From Mansonella perstans (Eukaryota > Nematoda > Chromadorea > Rhabditida > Onchocercidae): a stretch of DNA of 64,000 nucleotides. The notes beneath the pieces were generated by a model, which did no database searches, had not been told where the DNA came from, and saw nothing but the letters and a program-made list of their open reading frames with translations. Both the position numbers and the translations under genes were made by a program. Positions 49,681-63,190 of the stretch are shown one piece after another. Each line of letters opens with the position of its first letter. Position 1 is the first letter of the stretch. Location of the stretch: contig JBAMDO010000202.1 in NCBI GenBank assembly GCA_037074765.1, positions 43,875 to 107,874 on the forward strand, in the 5' to 3' direction.

Positions 49681-52600
49681 ATATTTTTTGTGACAAATTT
49701 GATTTATTTAAGTCCGTGCAAGAATTAATTAAGACAAAGAAATTGGAATTAAACAAAATAAAAGAATAAAATAAGATAATTAGTTAAACTTAAAAAAAAG
49801 AATTTAATATACGGCATGCTTTTAGCAAACGAAGTGATTAGCATTCGATGAAATAATTGTGAATTTCATTTGACCAATTGTTTAGATCAAGATCGCTTTT
49901 AATAACTCCCATAATGAGTCTGGGTCCAAACTGTGCTAGTAGAATCGAAGTACAAGCTTTCATCCAAAAATACCACACATGATTCAATGTACTGCAAATT
50001 TGTCTTCGATTTGATATCATTTAATATAAATACTGATGTGATCGTTGTCACCATTACTAGAAAATATTTATTTATCAAAACATTCTGAATGATAACAGAA
50101 ATGATAATGAAATTTGATGACAAGTTTGCATTGCAAAGGCATATATTTGAACATTTTCTTTGCTTTGGATTGGAAATTAATTTAAATTAGCTATTAGCAA
50201 TTAAGAGGTTGCCAAAAGAAAATCAATGCTGAAAAACAAAACAAATTAATTTTGTTGAAAAAAGTTAAAATCAGTCATATTCTTCGATATTTTAAAAATA
50301 CTAATTTTTATTTATTTAAATTAATAATTCATTGTTTATCGCTCACTTCATCATTCATTTTTAATGATTCGATAATGGATAATGAAAGAATGCTTGCTGT
50401 CAACAAAACATTGAAGCATTCGTTAATTACATTAAATAAACTTTCATATTGAATTTTACCGATTATATTCGAATTCTTTCTTGATTTAGCACACTCTGTG
50501 ATATGCTTTAAGTGAGTTAAAATTTACAATTTTAAATTGAAATCAGTCATATCCTTTGGTATTTAAAATCAATATTTATACTATAAATTAAAACAATAGC
50601 TTTTAGAGAAATGGTTCAAAAGTAAATTTCGATAGTCGTAGAAGTCGTGGAGCGCTGAAATTTGTTAAAAGTCCAAAATGCAGAAAATTTATCAATTAAT
50701 TTTAACAATAAAGAAAAAAATTACATTTAACGGCAGATAGCTTCCCTCCTGAACATTCCGGCACTTTTTGAGCGCTGGAAGTTTTTTTTCTTATAACTCT
50801 ATCTGGACAAGAGAGAAGAACTAGATTTTTTCCGGGAACTTCCATCCATTAGACTTAATTCTAGACGAATAAAAATTTGCAGTGAAAATTTTGGAATATA
50901 TTTTAACTTAAATACAACTGTACTACATTATGTATTTTTGATTTAAAGCAATGAATCAAAATCAAGTAATGAATGATTCATTTTTGAAAATTTCAACATC
51001 GGCAGATTGCTTTAGTGAATTTATGTTTCCTTTTTTACAATGTTTAATTCATTTATTTTAGCCTATTTATGCAAAACTATTGCAATAGATAGTAATAAAT
51101 AATTATAATTATTATTTTCATTAGTATTTCATTTTTAGGATGAATAAAGTTGGCTAGTATTTCATTTATAAAACAATTTATCTTAATTCTTCCTCGAGTA
51201 AATTATTTATTAAAATACTTTGAAAATTGAATTTACAGAAATGATAAATTTGATAAGAGCAGAATAGAAGAGATTGAAAATGTTCCAGTTAAAAGAAACA
51301 TTTATTTTTGCATAACAAGTAATTGTACCATTTCTATTTTATGTTTGAAGTATAATTTATCAAATTTTCCACCGAATAATACTTCAAGGACATGAGAACG
51401 GTTGCATGGTGCATGACAGCAGGCGAATGAATGGGTGACAACGGACGGCTGGTTACCGCGGATGGTTGACAACAGATCAGTGAGATTGAAAAAGAGCCGT
51501 TGCAGTAAATAGTTCCACACAAAATCAATTAATTTATAATGTAGAACAGCGTGCGAAACATCCTTATTGCTTTCGATTATTCATTATTGCATTATTATTC
51601 CTATTCTTTATTACTATTAACATTATATTATTGCCATTAGAAAAATATTATTTTTTATTGTCATTAGTATTGTTATGATTACCGTTATTATCTACTGTAA
51701 GAATAGTTATTATTATTTATTATTATCATTATAAGTTATTGTTATTCTTATCACTGTCATGTTTATCACCATTATTATTTATTCTTATCACTGTCATCTT
51801 TATTGCTATTATTTATTACTATTACTCATTTATTCATTTACATTGTTCCACCTGTATTTTTGATTATTATAAGTGATAATTTCAGCGTCTTTAAAAGTTT
51901 GATTACTCCACTGATTAGTTTTTTGGAACGAATTAAAATGACTTATTCCAGAAGAAAAGAAAAAGAGAAAAAAATAAACAGTGAAAAATTGGAAAAGAAA
52001 TTGAATAATGAAAAATAAAATGAATTTATATAAAAATTATTCTATCAAAAGTAAATGAGATAATTCAATTTTTTATTGGACGATAGAAAAAGACGAAAAA
52101 GCAAATAATTTCAATTCTTTTATATCATTTTGAGTTTGCTACAAACAAAAATTCTGTTTTTTATTTTAAATTTTTGTGAAATTTCTTTTTTTGTGAAAAA
52201 TTTTTTTAAAAAAGAAGAATAAAATGTGGCGAAAATCCGAGTGAAACATTGCTGTTCTTTTTTCAAGCAGCGAATCGATTAAAATTAAAATTTCAAAATT
52301 GTATTGCTTCTCTGCAATTGCTGTAAATAATTTAAATTGAAACGAGCGTGAGAGAAAAAAAAGATAATCAGAACAGATATATCGTGAAATGAGTTATAGT
52401 GAAATTGAACTGAAATACTAAAAAGACTGTGACAAAACTCTTCCTTGCAAAATTTAAAAAAAGCCGAAGAAGTCAACTGAGTGTAAGCAAGAAGCATTTA
52501 ATTATTACTATTTTATATTGTCACTCATTGATAAGATTAAATTAATTTCGAATAAAATTTTGCCGAAAGTTTTTTTCATTCCTTTTCCTCGATATTCTTG

Positions 52601-55600
52601 CTATTCCTTTTTTTATCAGCTGAGCTTTTCTTATTTTGAAATATTCAACAACATTATTTGCTTATTGAACATTTCTTGAGATATGAATTTCATCAATGTT
52701 TTCACATCGTTAAAATTTTTATCAATTTTTTTTTGCAAAACCAACTTTTCGCATATTTCATTGTTTTTTTTTTTTTATTTTTGAATTATTAATCTTGACT
52801 GCCAAAAAAGAAAAAGAAAGCAAATATCAAATTTTTATCAATGTTATGACGCCAAATGACAAAATGACAAGAAAAGAAAAAATTAAAATGACAAAAGAAA
52901 TGTAAAATTGAACACTATTCATATCATATCATATCATATCAATATCAAATATTAATCATTCATATCATTCACAGTTAACAATATACTATACTGTTGCAAA
53001 AAAAAAAAAAAAATTTCAAGCAAATCATATAAATACAACCTAGTCATTTGCAACATTCTAAGCAATATTAAAAATCAATATCTTATTTTTCAAGTTTGGA
53101 ATCTTCATGATGACATTGAGAAATTTTAATCTCATCTCTTGTGATACTTCACTTACACTGAGATAGATTCTTGAACAATTTTTGCAACGAAAATCTCGTC
53201 GTCTATTTTTGTCTTCTAATATTGATTGTCAATTGTTCTAACATGGGATGATGCAATTGAAATTTCCTAAATTGAATTTCCGAATTTTTATTGAATTGGT
53301 GAATTTGTGCAATCTTTATGAGTGATTGCAAATTACAATTTTTTTTTGTCGTGAACTAAAATTTATTGGAATTACATTTAAGAATTTAAGCAATTGTGAA
53401 ATTTAGTGCAAAAAAAATTATTGCTGCTATTTTTCCCGAATTTATTTGCCTTATTAAAATTTGAAAGATAATTGGAAAATTCCCACTGATTAAATTTTAA
53501 AAAACATCAATCAATTGAGGGCTAAATAAGTGATTAATTAGTCAATTAGTCATTAAATTGAAATACAATATTCATGGCGATGAAATCATTCCTTGAAATG
53601 TAAATGAAATTTTCTCAGTTCATCATGAAATAATATTCCACCATCAAGACGAAGCAAAAAAGGTGTTTTCAAGCATTTCAGACAACACAAAATAGTATTA
53701 TTAATTATGCAACAAGCTTAATTCATCTCACTGCTTAAAATCAAAATAAAATTTTGAAAAAATTTCAAGTTTCAATTGTAGGAAAAAACTTTTATCTCTT
53801 TCCATTTCTTCGCTTTTTTCTTTGCAATGAATTTAGAAATGTATGAAATTGATATTAAATTAAATGGAGGAATTTATTTTGTTTGTTTGCTTTGTTTTTT
53901 TTATCGGAGAAGGATAATAAACAAATAAACGAACAAACAAACAATAAAACAAAAGAAAAAAATTACACGCATATTCGAGTACGAAAGAAAATGGGAAGCA
54001 AAAGTTGTCATGGATTAATGGAGCCCGCGTCATAAGAAAAAAAAGAAATGAAAATAAAACTTTCTTGTTTACTTCATTTCTAATAGAATTTCAAAATTTG
54101 ACTTCAAAAAAAAGCGAAACAACAAGAAAAAGAGAGAGGAAGAGAGAGAGAGAGGAAAAACAAATATAGTAGATAAAGAAGAAAAATTAAATTTTTAAAA
54201 TTGAATTCAACATTTCGTTTTTTTTTTTAGTTTTGTTTCCAGGAAAAGATTATTCATTTTCAGATAACTAATGATATTCCGGATTGTTCTTAATAATAGA
54301 TAAAAAGTCGATTTTCATACTATTGCAGTTATAGGGAGAGAAAAAGATTGATGAAAATAGAAGGTAAGAAATTACACGAGAAAAAATAGAAGAAAAAGTT
54401 TTCGAAAAAAGCAAGCGCCCTGTATGTACCGATAAATAATAATCTTAATGATAGGTAATAGCGGTAATAATGACAAACGATAACAATCATGATACACTGA
54501 TAGAATAAACAACAAAAATAAGTGACAAGTACAGTCCCTGTAATTAATTAATTACTAAATTTTTGAGTGAATCATTCTTTTAGTTCATTTCGATTCGTTC
54601 ATTTTTGATGCTTAATGATTAATGATAAAATCAATCATCACTGAATCTTTGATCATCTGTTATTGATAAATTTCTATTCCATCAATGAATCTTTGATCAA
54701 TCTCTCATAACTTCATTCTTTCATTTTTAATTAATTATTGTTGAATAATTAAGGAAAGAAATAAACAATTGAAAGAAATAAAATATTGCTGAAAAAATTT
54801 TATCATCTCAATATTAGGCGTACTGTACTTATCAACTATTTCATTAACTAAAAGAAGCCAGATATTTAAAAAGTTAATTTATTATATGGAAGATCATTCT
54901 TTACCACCGGCCTATGAAAAATTTGAGTTCATATTATTGGCAAAAGCATTATTTTGCCAAAAAAAAAAATGGTATCATACATCTTTCATTTTAAATTAAA
55001 TTAAATCGATTGAAAATAGCAGAAAGACTTGCAGGAAATGATTAGAAATGAATAAATTGACTGTATTGATAAGTAAGTTCTTTTTAACACATACATTAAT
55101 GTATATACATAATACATTTCCTGCAATTAAGTAAAATTAGCAAAAATTTCAAGTCCATTATTTTTAGATTAGATTGTAAATTTTCATTCCAATTCATAAT
55201 TTAACAGCAGATATTACGCAACGGAATAGCATGTAATTTCATTTCAAATTTTATTTTCATGTAAACTTTTCTACCAAACCAAAAACTTTCTGATTTGATA
55301 GAAAAGAAAATATCAAATTTGAAATGCAAAAAAAAAAAAATTAGAAAAGGATTCGATCAATTTGTTTGATTGCCGATAATTTGGTCAATTTTTCAATTTG
55401 TTTTCGAGGAGGCAATTCTTGCACAATAAAACATTCAATTTTTTTTAGTATTATGCAATTTTTTTGAATTATCGAACGGCGCGCTATTTTCATTGAAATT
55501 TGAACAAAAAGAGAAAAACTAATTTGCTTGCAAATTTTTCAAAAAAAAAAAAATTAAAAAATAAATAAAATACAAAAATTGCAAAATTTATTTTGCGCTT

Positions 55601-56326
55601 TTATCAAAATTGTGAAAACATAAATTTTTCATAAATTAATTATTTCAGTTAATTAATTTTGAAACATATAAAAAAAGCTTCGAGAAAATATATGGATAAA
55701 AACACACCGACATATGCAGAACTGAGTTCGAGAATTCATCTTGAGCAAATTGTAAATTTAATCATTCAATAACATTTGAAAAGTGATGAGTTTAATTTAG
55801 AAGGAAAATTTTGCTAAGAAAGGGCAAAGAAGCGAGCAATTGGATAAAGTAAAAAATAATCGAATTTATAAAACGATAACAACAATTGAATGGTTATAAA
55901 TAATAATTTGAAAAAATCTTACTTATCATTATTTTTCTATCTTTACTTACTTTTTTGATTGAAAAAAAAAGGGAGAAAGAGAAAGAAAGGGAAAGTCCAA
56001 ATATTTGCTACTTGTAAGATAGAAATTACAGTATCATCTTCCTTGATCTTTTTACTATCAATAATTTATGATATTATCATTATTTTTATCGTTTATTTAC
56101 TTTATCCATATGTGTAAACATAAATTAGATTTCAATGTTATGTAAAATATTCCACAGTAATTAATTACTGTATGAATAACTAATCTTTTCAAAATTCCAC
56201 AATTTTTCGCTTTTTCTTTTCCTTCCGAATCCGCATTACTTCATTACGATGAAATCATGAAGTTATGATGAAGTCATCCAACATAAATTATTTAACAAAT
56301 TCCTTGAATGCCAATAACGATAAGTT
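49681..56326. other. Convergent intergenic region, AT-rich, no recognised gene
   Basis: About 6.6 kb between the membrane-protein gene and the 3' end of the UNC-62 gene. It holds ATT/ATC-rich patches at about 51,575-51,835, a short TATCA repeat at 52,919-52,941, GA-rich patches near 54,125-54,160 and a conspicuously less AT-rich island at about 51,385-51,500. Minus-strand TTTATT at 56,092-56,097 could be the UNC-62 poly(A) signal. No exon chain with family resemblance was found. Confidence 0.55.
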
Positions 56327-58066
56327 TTATGCATCCATAGACATATGGCCTGGCATCAATGATTCCATCCATACATTTGCTCCCATCTGTGTTTGTGCCG
56401 CACTATACGGTGCCATCATATGGCTCATCGGTCCCGGCATAAACATATGGCCCGTTAATGCACTGTAAAGCATATTACTTTTATTTTTTGTTTATTGAAC
56501 AAAATTTAAATTTTAAAGATTTTTATATAATTGAAAATTTTTATATAATTAGCTTATTTTTCCTCAATCATAATACAGTTTGTTCACTTTAATAATTAAT
56601 AAATATTTTCAAGAATATTTATTAATATTCTTGAAGTTATCATTTTGTAATTTGAAATCAAAAATTAATTTTTTTTTATAACTGACTAAAAGTTCGAATT
56701 ATTTTTTTTTCTTCGCCTTATTTCAACAGCATTTCGATACAATGATGTTAATATACTTGTTTCTTCAACGGTTTTTTTTCTCAAATAAAGGAAATGGAAA
56801 ACATAGAGGTCATTTTAAAAATTAAAAACATCTGTTTAATTAAGAAAAAAAATCGTATAGTATTTTCTAAGTTATATGTCAGTCATTTCATCCGCTTTCT
56901 AAATTTAATTTTACAGCTCAATTCGCTAATCATATTACATGAAATAAATATTTCGATTGAAAGTGATGAAATTTCGAAAATTTCACAAATTAAGCAAAAT
57001 ATATGCAGGCACATCATGTATGCATATATGAATGAACAACTATTAAAAAGTAATTAATTAATTCATAATGAATAGTTGAGTAAAAATGTTAGTCTGATTT
57101 TAATGAATACTAAGCCTTGCGATTTAATTCAATAAGCATAATAACTAAATTAAATACCGCACTGAAAATGCAATATTTTTGAATAGTGCTATTGCAATTT
57201 ACTGGGGATTAAAAATTAAATTTTTTAAAATTGTAATATTTGCAATATATTAGGAATTAAAAGAATATTATTTTAACAAGCAATGTTGCAATATACGGCG
57301 ATAGAAGAAAAAAACAGATAAAGTTAACGAGCTAAGATTTTTGATTTCAGATATTAATAAATGATATATTTGAGTAAAGTAACTAATTCGTTAATTTCAA
57401 TTTTTAAACTTTTAAGTATTAAATGAAAAAACAAAACTATTTTATGTGTATGTAAATTAACAAGGAAGTAATGTTGGATTGGGGAAGAAAACATACGCCG
57501 GATTGGTAAATGCCGGATGAGCAATACCGGCTGCATATGGATTACTGGGAAACATCGCTTGTGCTGGATATCCTGCTGCTGCTGCTGCACTTAACTGATT
57601 ACCATCAGGACTATAAGTGTGTGCAACACTCAACAAATCTGGAAATTAATGATAGAATTTTAAAAAGAAAAGAAAGAAAATTTATATTAATAAATTTAGA
57701 ATAATTAGTGAATTGCCGTTACACGTATGCAAGACATTTAGAAGGATTTCACTAATTATTGTTAAATTAGGTAAAAAGTTATTTAATTGATCGATTTTGT
57801 AAAATTAACTCATTCAAAATTTTTAGGCTCATAAAAAATCATCATTTTGAAAAATTGCAAGGAACCTAAAATCGTTAACAAATAAAAAAATTCCAAAAGA
57901 AAAGAAAATGAAATTTAAAGTTAATTATTAACCAGGTGATGGACCAGGACTTTGACCGCTGCTTTTTCTTCTCCTATTTTTAAAAACGCTGACACCATTT
58001 GGTCGTCCGGCACGATTGCTCTGGTCAATCATCGGTTGAACAATCCTTCGCCTTGCATTGATAAAC
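56327..58066 (-). CDS. unc-62: MEIS/homothorax-class TALE homeobox protein, C-terminal exons (partial)
   Basis: Three phase-linked minus-strand exons, 58066-57933, 57638-57497 and 56462-56327, encode the end of a TALE homeodomain transcription factor. The first begins inside homeodomain helix 3: after the split tryptophan codon it reads FINARRRIVQPMIDQSNRAG, the diagnostic MEIS/UNC-62 sequence, then a basic patch (KNRRRKSS) and SPGPSP. The next exon carries YSPDGNQLS, an Ala run and a Pro/Ala/Tyr-rich segment. The last is Met-rich (GHMFMPGPMSHMMAPYSAAQ) and ends MSMDA. MEIS proteins bind TGACAG-type sites with PBX (CEH-20) and Hox partners, and C. elegans UNC-62 patterns the body and controls intestinal yolk genes. 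The intron position inside the homeodomain (after VNNW) is the one used in the family. The rest of the homeodomain and the MEIS N-terminal domain must lie beyond 64,000. Confidence 0.9.
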
Positions 58067-59619
58067 CTATAAGAAATGAATTGATAGTTGATCAATTCTT
58101 GAGTAAATTGCAAAATTTTCCTCAAATACTGCAATTGACTTTTTCATCAAAGCAATAATTTAAATTCAAATTGATTTTTTAAATTTAGATTTATTCTATT
58201 CGAGCATATGAAATTACTTATTGATTTCAGATAAACTACGTATTATTTGAATACTTTACAATATTTCATATATAACATAATGTTTCATCTAATATAATCG
58301 TACAGCATTTCAATTGTGTTAGAATTATTAACTGTATACTTCTTATAAAAAGCAGTTATTAATTCACTTCTGATCACTTCATTTTTCGATATAAAATTAT
58401 CATAAAAATATATATGCAATTCCATTTCCTTTTTCATATCAGCCTCTTTTCACTTTTTTCGTATTCTATGCTTTGAACAAATTTTGAATAAAAGTATTAT
58501 TATAATTTTTTTAGCTCTAATTTTTTTTTGAAACAAATTTGTCAAATCCAGTGATAGATAAAAAGAATAAGAAGAAAACGATACAATCATTTAATCATCA
58601 TTTTTTACAAGCAAAATCTTTGTTTTATTTTCCATCAGACTTCTTCTAAAAAATAAGGCTATTAATCTAAATTTATGAAAATGAATAAATTTATTGTGTC
58701 TATTTGCTTGCATATAACTTATGTTAACATGAAAGGGGCAAAGGTCAATTTTTTGTACAATTTGACATCTTTATGAACTTCTTCCGCACTTTTTTCCAGC
58801 CACAACTCAATCACATAATTCTTAATGATCACTTTTTTCTTTTCACACTGTCATTAGAGGAATGAATGGACAATAATTTTGCTCTGCAATTTATAACTTT
58901 TGTTAATGAGTGGAAATTCAAGAGTAAAAATTATTCAACAAAATATTGTCCGGCGAATAAATTTCAACGCTTACATTTCTCTTCTTTCCAGTTTTATAAA
59001 TTAAAAATTTTTTAAATAAAATTACACTTTTCACTGCTGTGCTATTGTCACTTCTATTACAGTAGTCACTAAAAACTTCATATTTTTTAATATTTCAATT
59101 TTCATTTTTAAATCAGCAAATTTTAAATTTTCCAAAGAGCTAATTATTACTGCTTAAGATTTGGTAATTTTCTATTACAATAATTACTTATTACTGATAA
59201 CAGCATCATGCTTATATTTTTTAATTCCCATACATTGTTCATTTTAGCCTCTTTCCCCCGCCTCGATAACAATTCCATAAGATGTGATTTATCAAACTTG
59301 AAGATGCCATATTTTATTACCCTCATAAAATGACTCCTTCTCATACTTATATCACCATTTAAGATATCTTAATCGATCTATTCATCTGATCGATGACTCA
59401 AATGTGCCATTGAGAAGGAATATAAAATGATTTTGTGATGCTATAAACATTGTTACAAAATAGTTGCAAAATAATTTATGTAATGGAAAAAAAAAAAGTT
59501 AATCGAAATAATAAAATATATTCTCCAATTCACAATTCACATTACATTTCAATTTAATTTAATTTCATTCAAATTTACAATTTCCCATAAATATTTGTTA
59601 TATTCGCTGGTCAGCCAAA

Positions 59620-59709
59620 TTCATTCACTCATTCATTCATTTATTCATTCTTTCAATCATTCATTCACTCATTCAAATTAATTCAATAATTCATTCTATT
59701 CACTCATTT
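59620..59709. repeat. (ATTC)n-like imperfect tetranucleotide repeat
   Basis: About 90 bp of ATTC/ATTCA units with frequent interruptions (ACTC, ATTT, AATT). Confidence 0.8.
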
Positions 59710-61590
59710 TACAATTAATATTCAATATAATCACAGCAACTATTATTCCAAATTTATTTATTGCAATTTATTTTAATTTATCCATTTTTCAATTAACATA
59801 AAATACAGAATACAATTCTGAATTAAATCATTCAATTTGGGTGAAATTCAGATTAAATAATATTTCAATTCATTTATCAATTTCCATCAATTTCATTTTA
59901 TTCAGTCATTTCGGAAATGATATTTAGTTGTATCTAATTAAAAAAAAATAACGAAAAAATTAAAGAAATCAGCAATATATGATTGATTGAAAATATTTAT
60001 AAGTTGTTATTAGAATATAATAAAAATTTAGATTAAATTAAAATTCAAATGAAATTTTATAAATAAAATATTATTTATTACTAGTAGCGCATGCAATCAA
60101 GTTTTGGAGTTATTTCATTACTGTATTATAATTTTTTAATTGCTATTAATAAATTTTTTTACTTTATTATTACTAATAAAAATGAATTATTTCCCTGCTG
60201 ATCATATCCTTTGCACCGTAACCAATAATCTGACCACAAAATCGAACACATAAATTTTCAGTTTATTATCTACCAGTGATCGTATTGCGCAATTTTGCTT
60301 AAGTAAGTTAATGAGCAGGTAATCCCATCAAATATTTTGCAATACCTGAGAACATAAACTCTATCCTTACGTAAAAAGATTTTATCAAAGGTAATTATGT
60401 TTTTATTTGAGCAAAGTTAAATGAGTGAATATCTTTTTAATGTAGTATTGCGATATATATGGGTAGAGTGAAAATTTCATTTTTATTTTACAATTTTTAA
60501 AAATTTTTTAAATTTAGTAACACTTTTCTGAACATTTCTTGTTTTCACTTCTTCGATTTTCATGCAAAATTTTTTTTTTGACTACAGATATTACAAAAAT
60601 ATGTTTTTGATGTTTGTGATACTTTCATTTTCGTTTTTAATTTTTTAATTTTCGGAAAATTTTCGGTGTCATAAATTATTTCTTCTGCTTCGTTCTTTTT
60701 TCCAAGAAAAAATTTCAAAATTTCAAAATTTCTTTCTGTTTGTCTGCTCATCCTTTTCTAACTTCTTTTTTTTTTTTTTTGAAAAAAAGACAAAACATTT
60801 GACTAATATTCTTGAGAAAATGATGATATTTCATATCAATCTCCAGGCATTATTAAATATAGAAAGGAAAGTAAAAAAGAAGGGAATTAAGAAGAAAGTG
60901 AAAAAAGTTTCAATTTCTTTCATCTTTGAAATATTTCTCAAACGAAAGCAAAATATTAGCTGTAGTTTCCAGATATTGATAAATGGCATGTTTGATTAGA
61001 ATTAAAGTTTGTTTCGTTTATTTTGAAAATGATAAACTAAAAAATTAATTTGTTTGATAACTTCGAGTAGTGCACTTACAGAAAGATAGGTATTTGCCTT
61101 TTTTTTAAAAAATACATTCAATTCAGCATTTCATTGCAAAATATTATTGGATGTGGAAAAACGATACGTAATGGTCGAAGATAGCAATTATTGATCAATG
61201 TTACGGAAATTATCGTAAACGATAAGCGGGACTTAATTGAAATAGATCATATTGATTCAAAATTTACCAGTAAAAGATAATATAATTAAATTGGAAATGA
61301 ATTTAAATGATTTAAAATTTATCAGCAACCAAATAAGTTTTGTTTTATTTTCTATCCTTTCTAGAAATTAATTAACACCTTATGGAAATTTTTTAATTAT
61401 CTTTGCTACATTTATTTTTGTATTTCTCTTTTCATTTTTTTTTGAAACCAACAAATCATATGATTTTAAAAATTGTCAACAATTCATTCCAATAAAAATG
61501 TGTCAAGGATAAAGGATAAAAAAAACACAAAATTTAATTGTTATAAATAAAAAATTATGAGAAAAAAAAATAAAAGAAAAGATAGAAGGA

Positions 61591-61620
61591 AGGAGAGAAA
61601 GAGAGAGAGAGAGAGAGAAG
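61591..61620. repeat. (GA)n microsatellite
   Basis: An AGGAGAGAAAGAGAGAGAGA-type run on the plus strand inside the UNC-62 intron. Confidence 0.9.
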
Positions 61621-62035
61621 GAAAGGAAGAAATAATTGAAAAAACAAATTAAAATATACTTTTTCTAAAAATAAAAATTGTCATTTATGCAAAGAAAAAT
61701 TGCATGGAATCAATCAATTGTTAGCTTTATTTCAACTGCTTTTTAAGCAAATTATCAATCTTTCAAATTATTTTAAGAAAAAAAGAAAAACTTTTCTTTC
61801 TTTCTCTTTCTCTCTCATTTTTTTTCATTATTTTTTAAATTTAAATAAAAATTTAATAAGTAGAAAAAATTCGAAAAAAAAAAAATTATTTTGAAAAAAT
61901 TAAAATTAAAAGAAAAAAAAAATTGAAATGAAATTAATGAAAGAAACGGAAATGAATTTAATAAGAAAACCCCTCGATTAGTTTTAATTTTAACTAAGAA
62001 AAATTTTAAGTTATAAATCAGAAACGAATCATTTC

Positions 62036-62090
62036 CACTCTCTCTCTCTCTTTCTCTCTCTCTCTCATTCTCTCTCATTTTCTCAATATA
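62036..62090. repeat. (CT)n microsatellite
   Basis: CTCTCT runs with TTT and CATT interruptions on the plus strand, complementary to the GA run 0.4 kb upstream. Further CT-rich patches follow at about 62,350-62,405 and 62,580-62,665. Confidence 0.9.
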
Positions 62091-62463
62091 TCAATACAAT
62101 CATCATAATCATTATCAAAATCTTTCCAATCCATTATATTTTTCTCCTCTCATCATTCCCTGCATCCTCTCATATCAAAACTTCTATCATCTTTCCCCCG
62201 GGCTTCTTTTACCCATTTCATACAACAAATTTTCCCCCAACAACGACAGCTGTGATAATCAATCATTTTCAAGGCTGCTTTCCTTCTTTTACTTTTAACA
62301 AAACTCTCTATGACAGTTCTTCAATTCTTTTCTTTTTATCATATTCTCACCTCTCTCTCTCATCCTCTCACTCTCTCTACCTCATTCATTCTTTCACTCT
62401 CTCCTTTTTCTCTCAATTTTATAGGATTAAACTTATTGCTTCTTTTCATCAATTCTACTTTTG

Positions 62464-62502
62464 CATATATATATATATATATGTATATATGCATATGTAT
62501 AT
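62464..62502. repeat. (TA)n run
   Basis: About 40 bp of CATATATATATA, TGTATATATG and CATATGTATATA blocks, self-complementary over much of its length. Confidence 0.9.
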
Positions 62503-63123
62503 ATCTTCAAAATCATCAAATATTATCCAGAATTTTCGGAATTTCTTTGAAGATTATATTTGATATGTAAATTTTACAAATATTATTCTCTTCCTTTCTG
62601 CTTTTCTTTTCCTTTCTCATTCTTTCCCTTTCTTTTGCCTTCTCACTCTCTCCTTTTTTTCCCTTGAGACTTTTTATTTCTATCATCTCACCAATCTATG
62701 CATATAAATATTACAGTAGATAGTAATAATAAAAAGAATTTAACAAATCCCAAATGTATGAAATTTTAATGTAAGTAAATGAAAGAAATTTATAAATGAA
62801 AAGTATTAAAAATGAAGTAAAAAAAAAAAAAATTAAATTAAATTTTAAAAAATTTTAGTTTTAAAAGTGGAAAAATGTTTGATAGAAAAGAAATATTTTA
62901 GTATGTAAAAGAAGATTACGGTATGAACAGCTGAGATGGAAAAGGGAACGGCTGTGCTCTTTGAAAATCTCACTCTCCCCCGCTGCCATATTTCCCAAGG
63001 TCTTTTCTTCAATAGCGAACCTCATCAATCATACGGTGTGCGCATGTCTGATTGGCATCTGCTAGAATTTTTAGACAACAAAAATCGATCACCAAATGTT
63101 TCGCCTTCTTCACATTGTTGTTG

Positions 63124-63190
63124 TTGATGATGATAATGATAGTGATAATGATGATGATGATGATGATGATGATAATAATAATAATAATAA
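63124..63190. repeat. (GAT)n to (AAT)n compound microsatellite
   Basis: GATGATGAT units grade into AATAATAAT at about 63,171. Read on the minus strand the GAT part gives a His/Tyr-rich frame (see findings). Confidence 0.9.

Noticed and set aside
59147..59344. Minus-strand 65-codon frame in the UNC-62 intron, checked as a possible homeodomain exon
   Set aside because: It lacks any TALE homeodomain residues and has no matching splice phases.
62252..62570. Two overlapping plus-strand frames rich in Ser, Leu and Phe
   Set aside because: They arise from CT and TA repeats in the UNC-62 intron and lie on the opposite strand to that gene.
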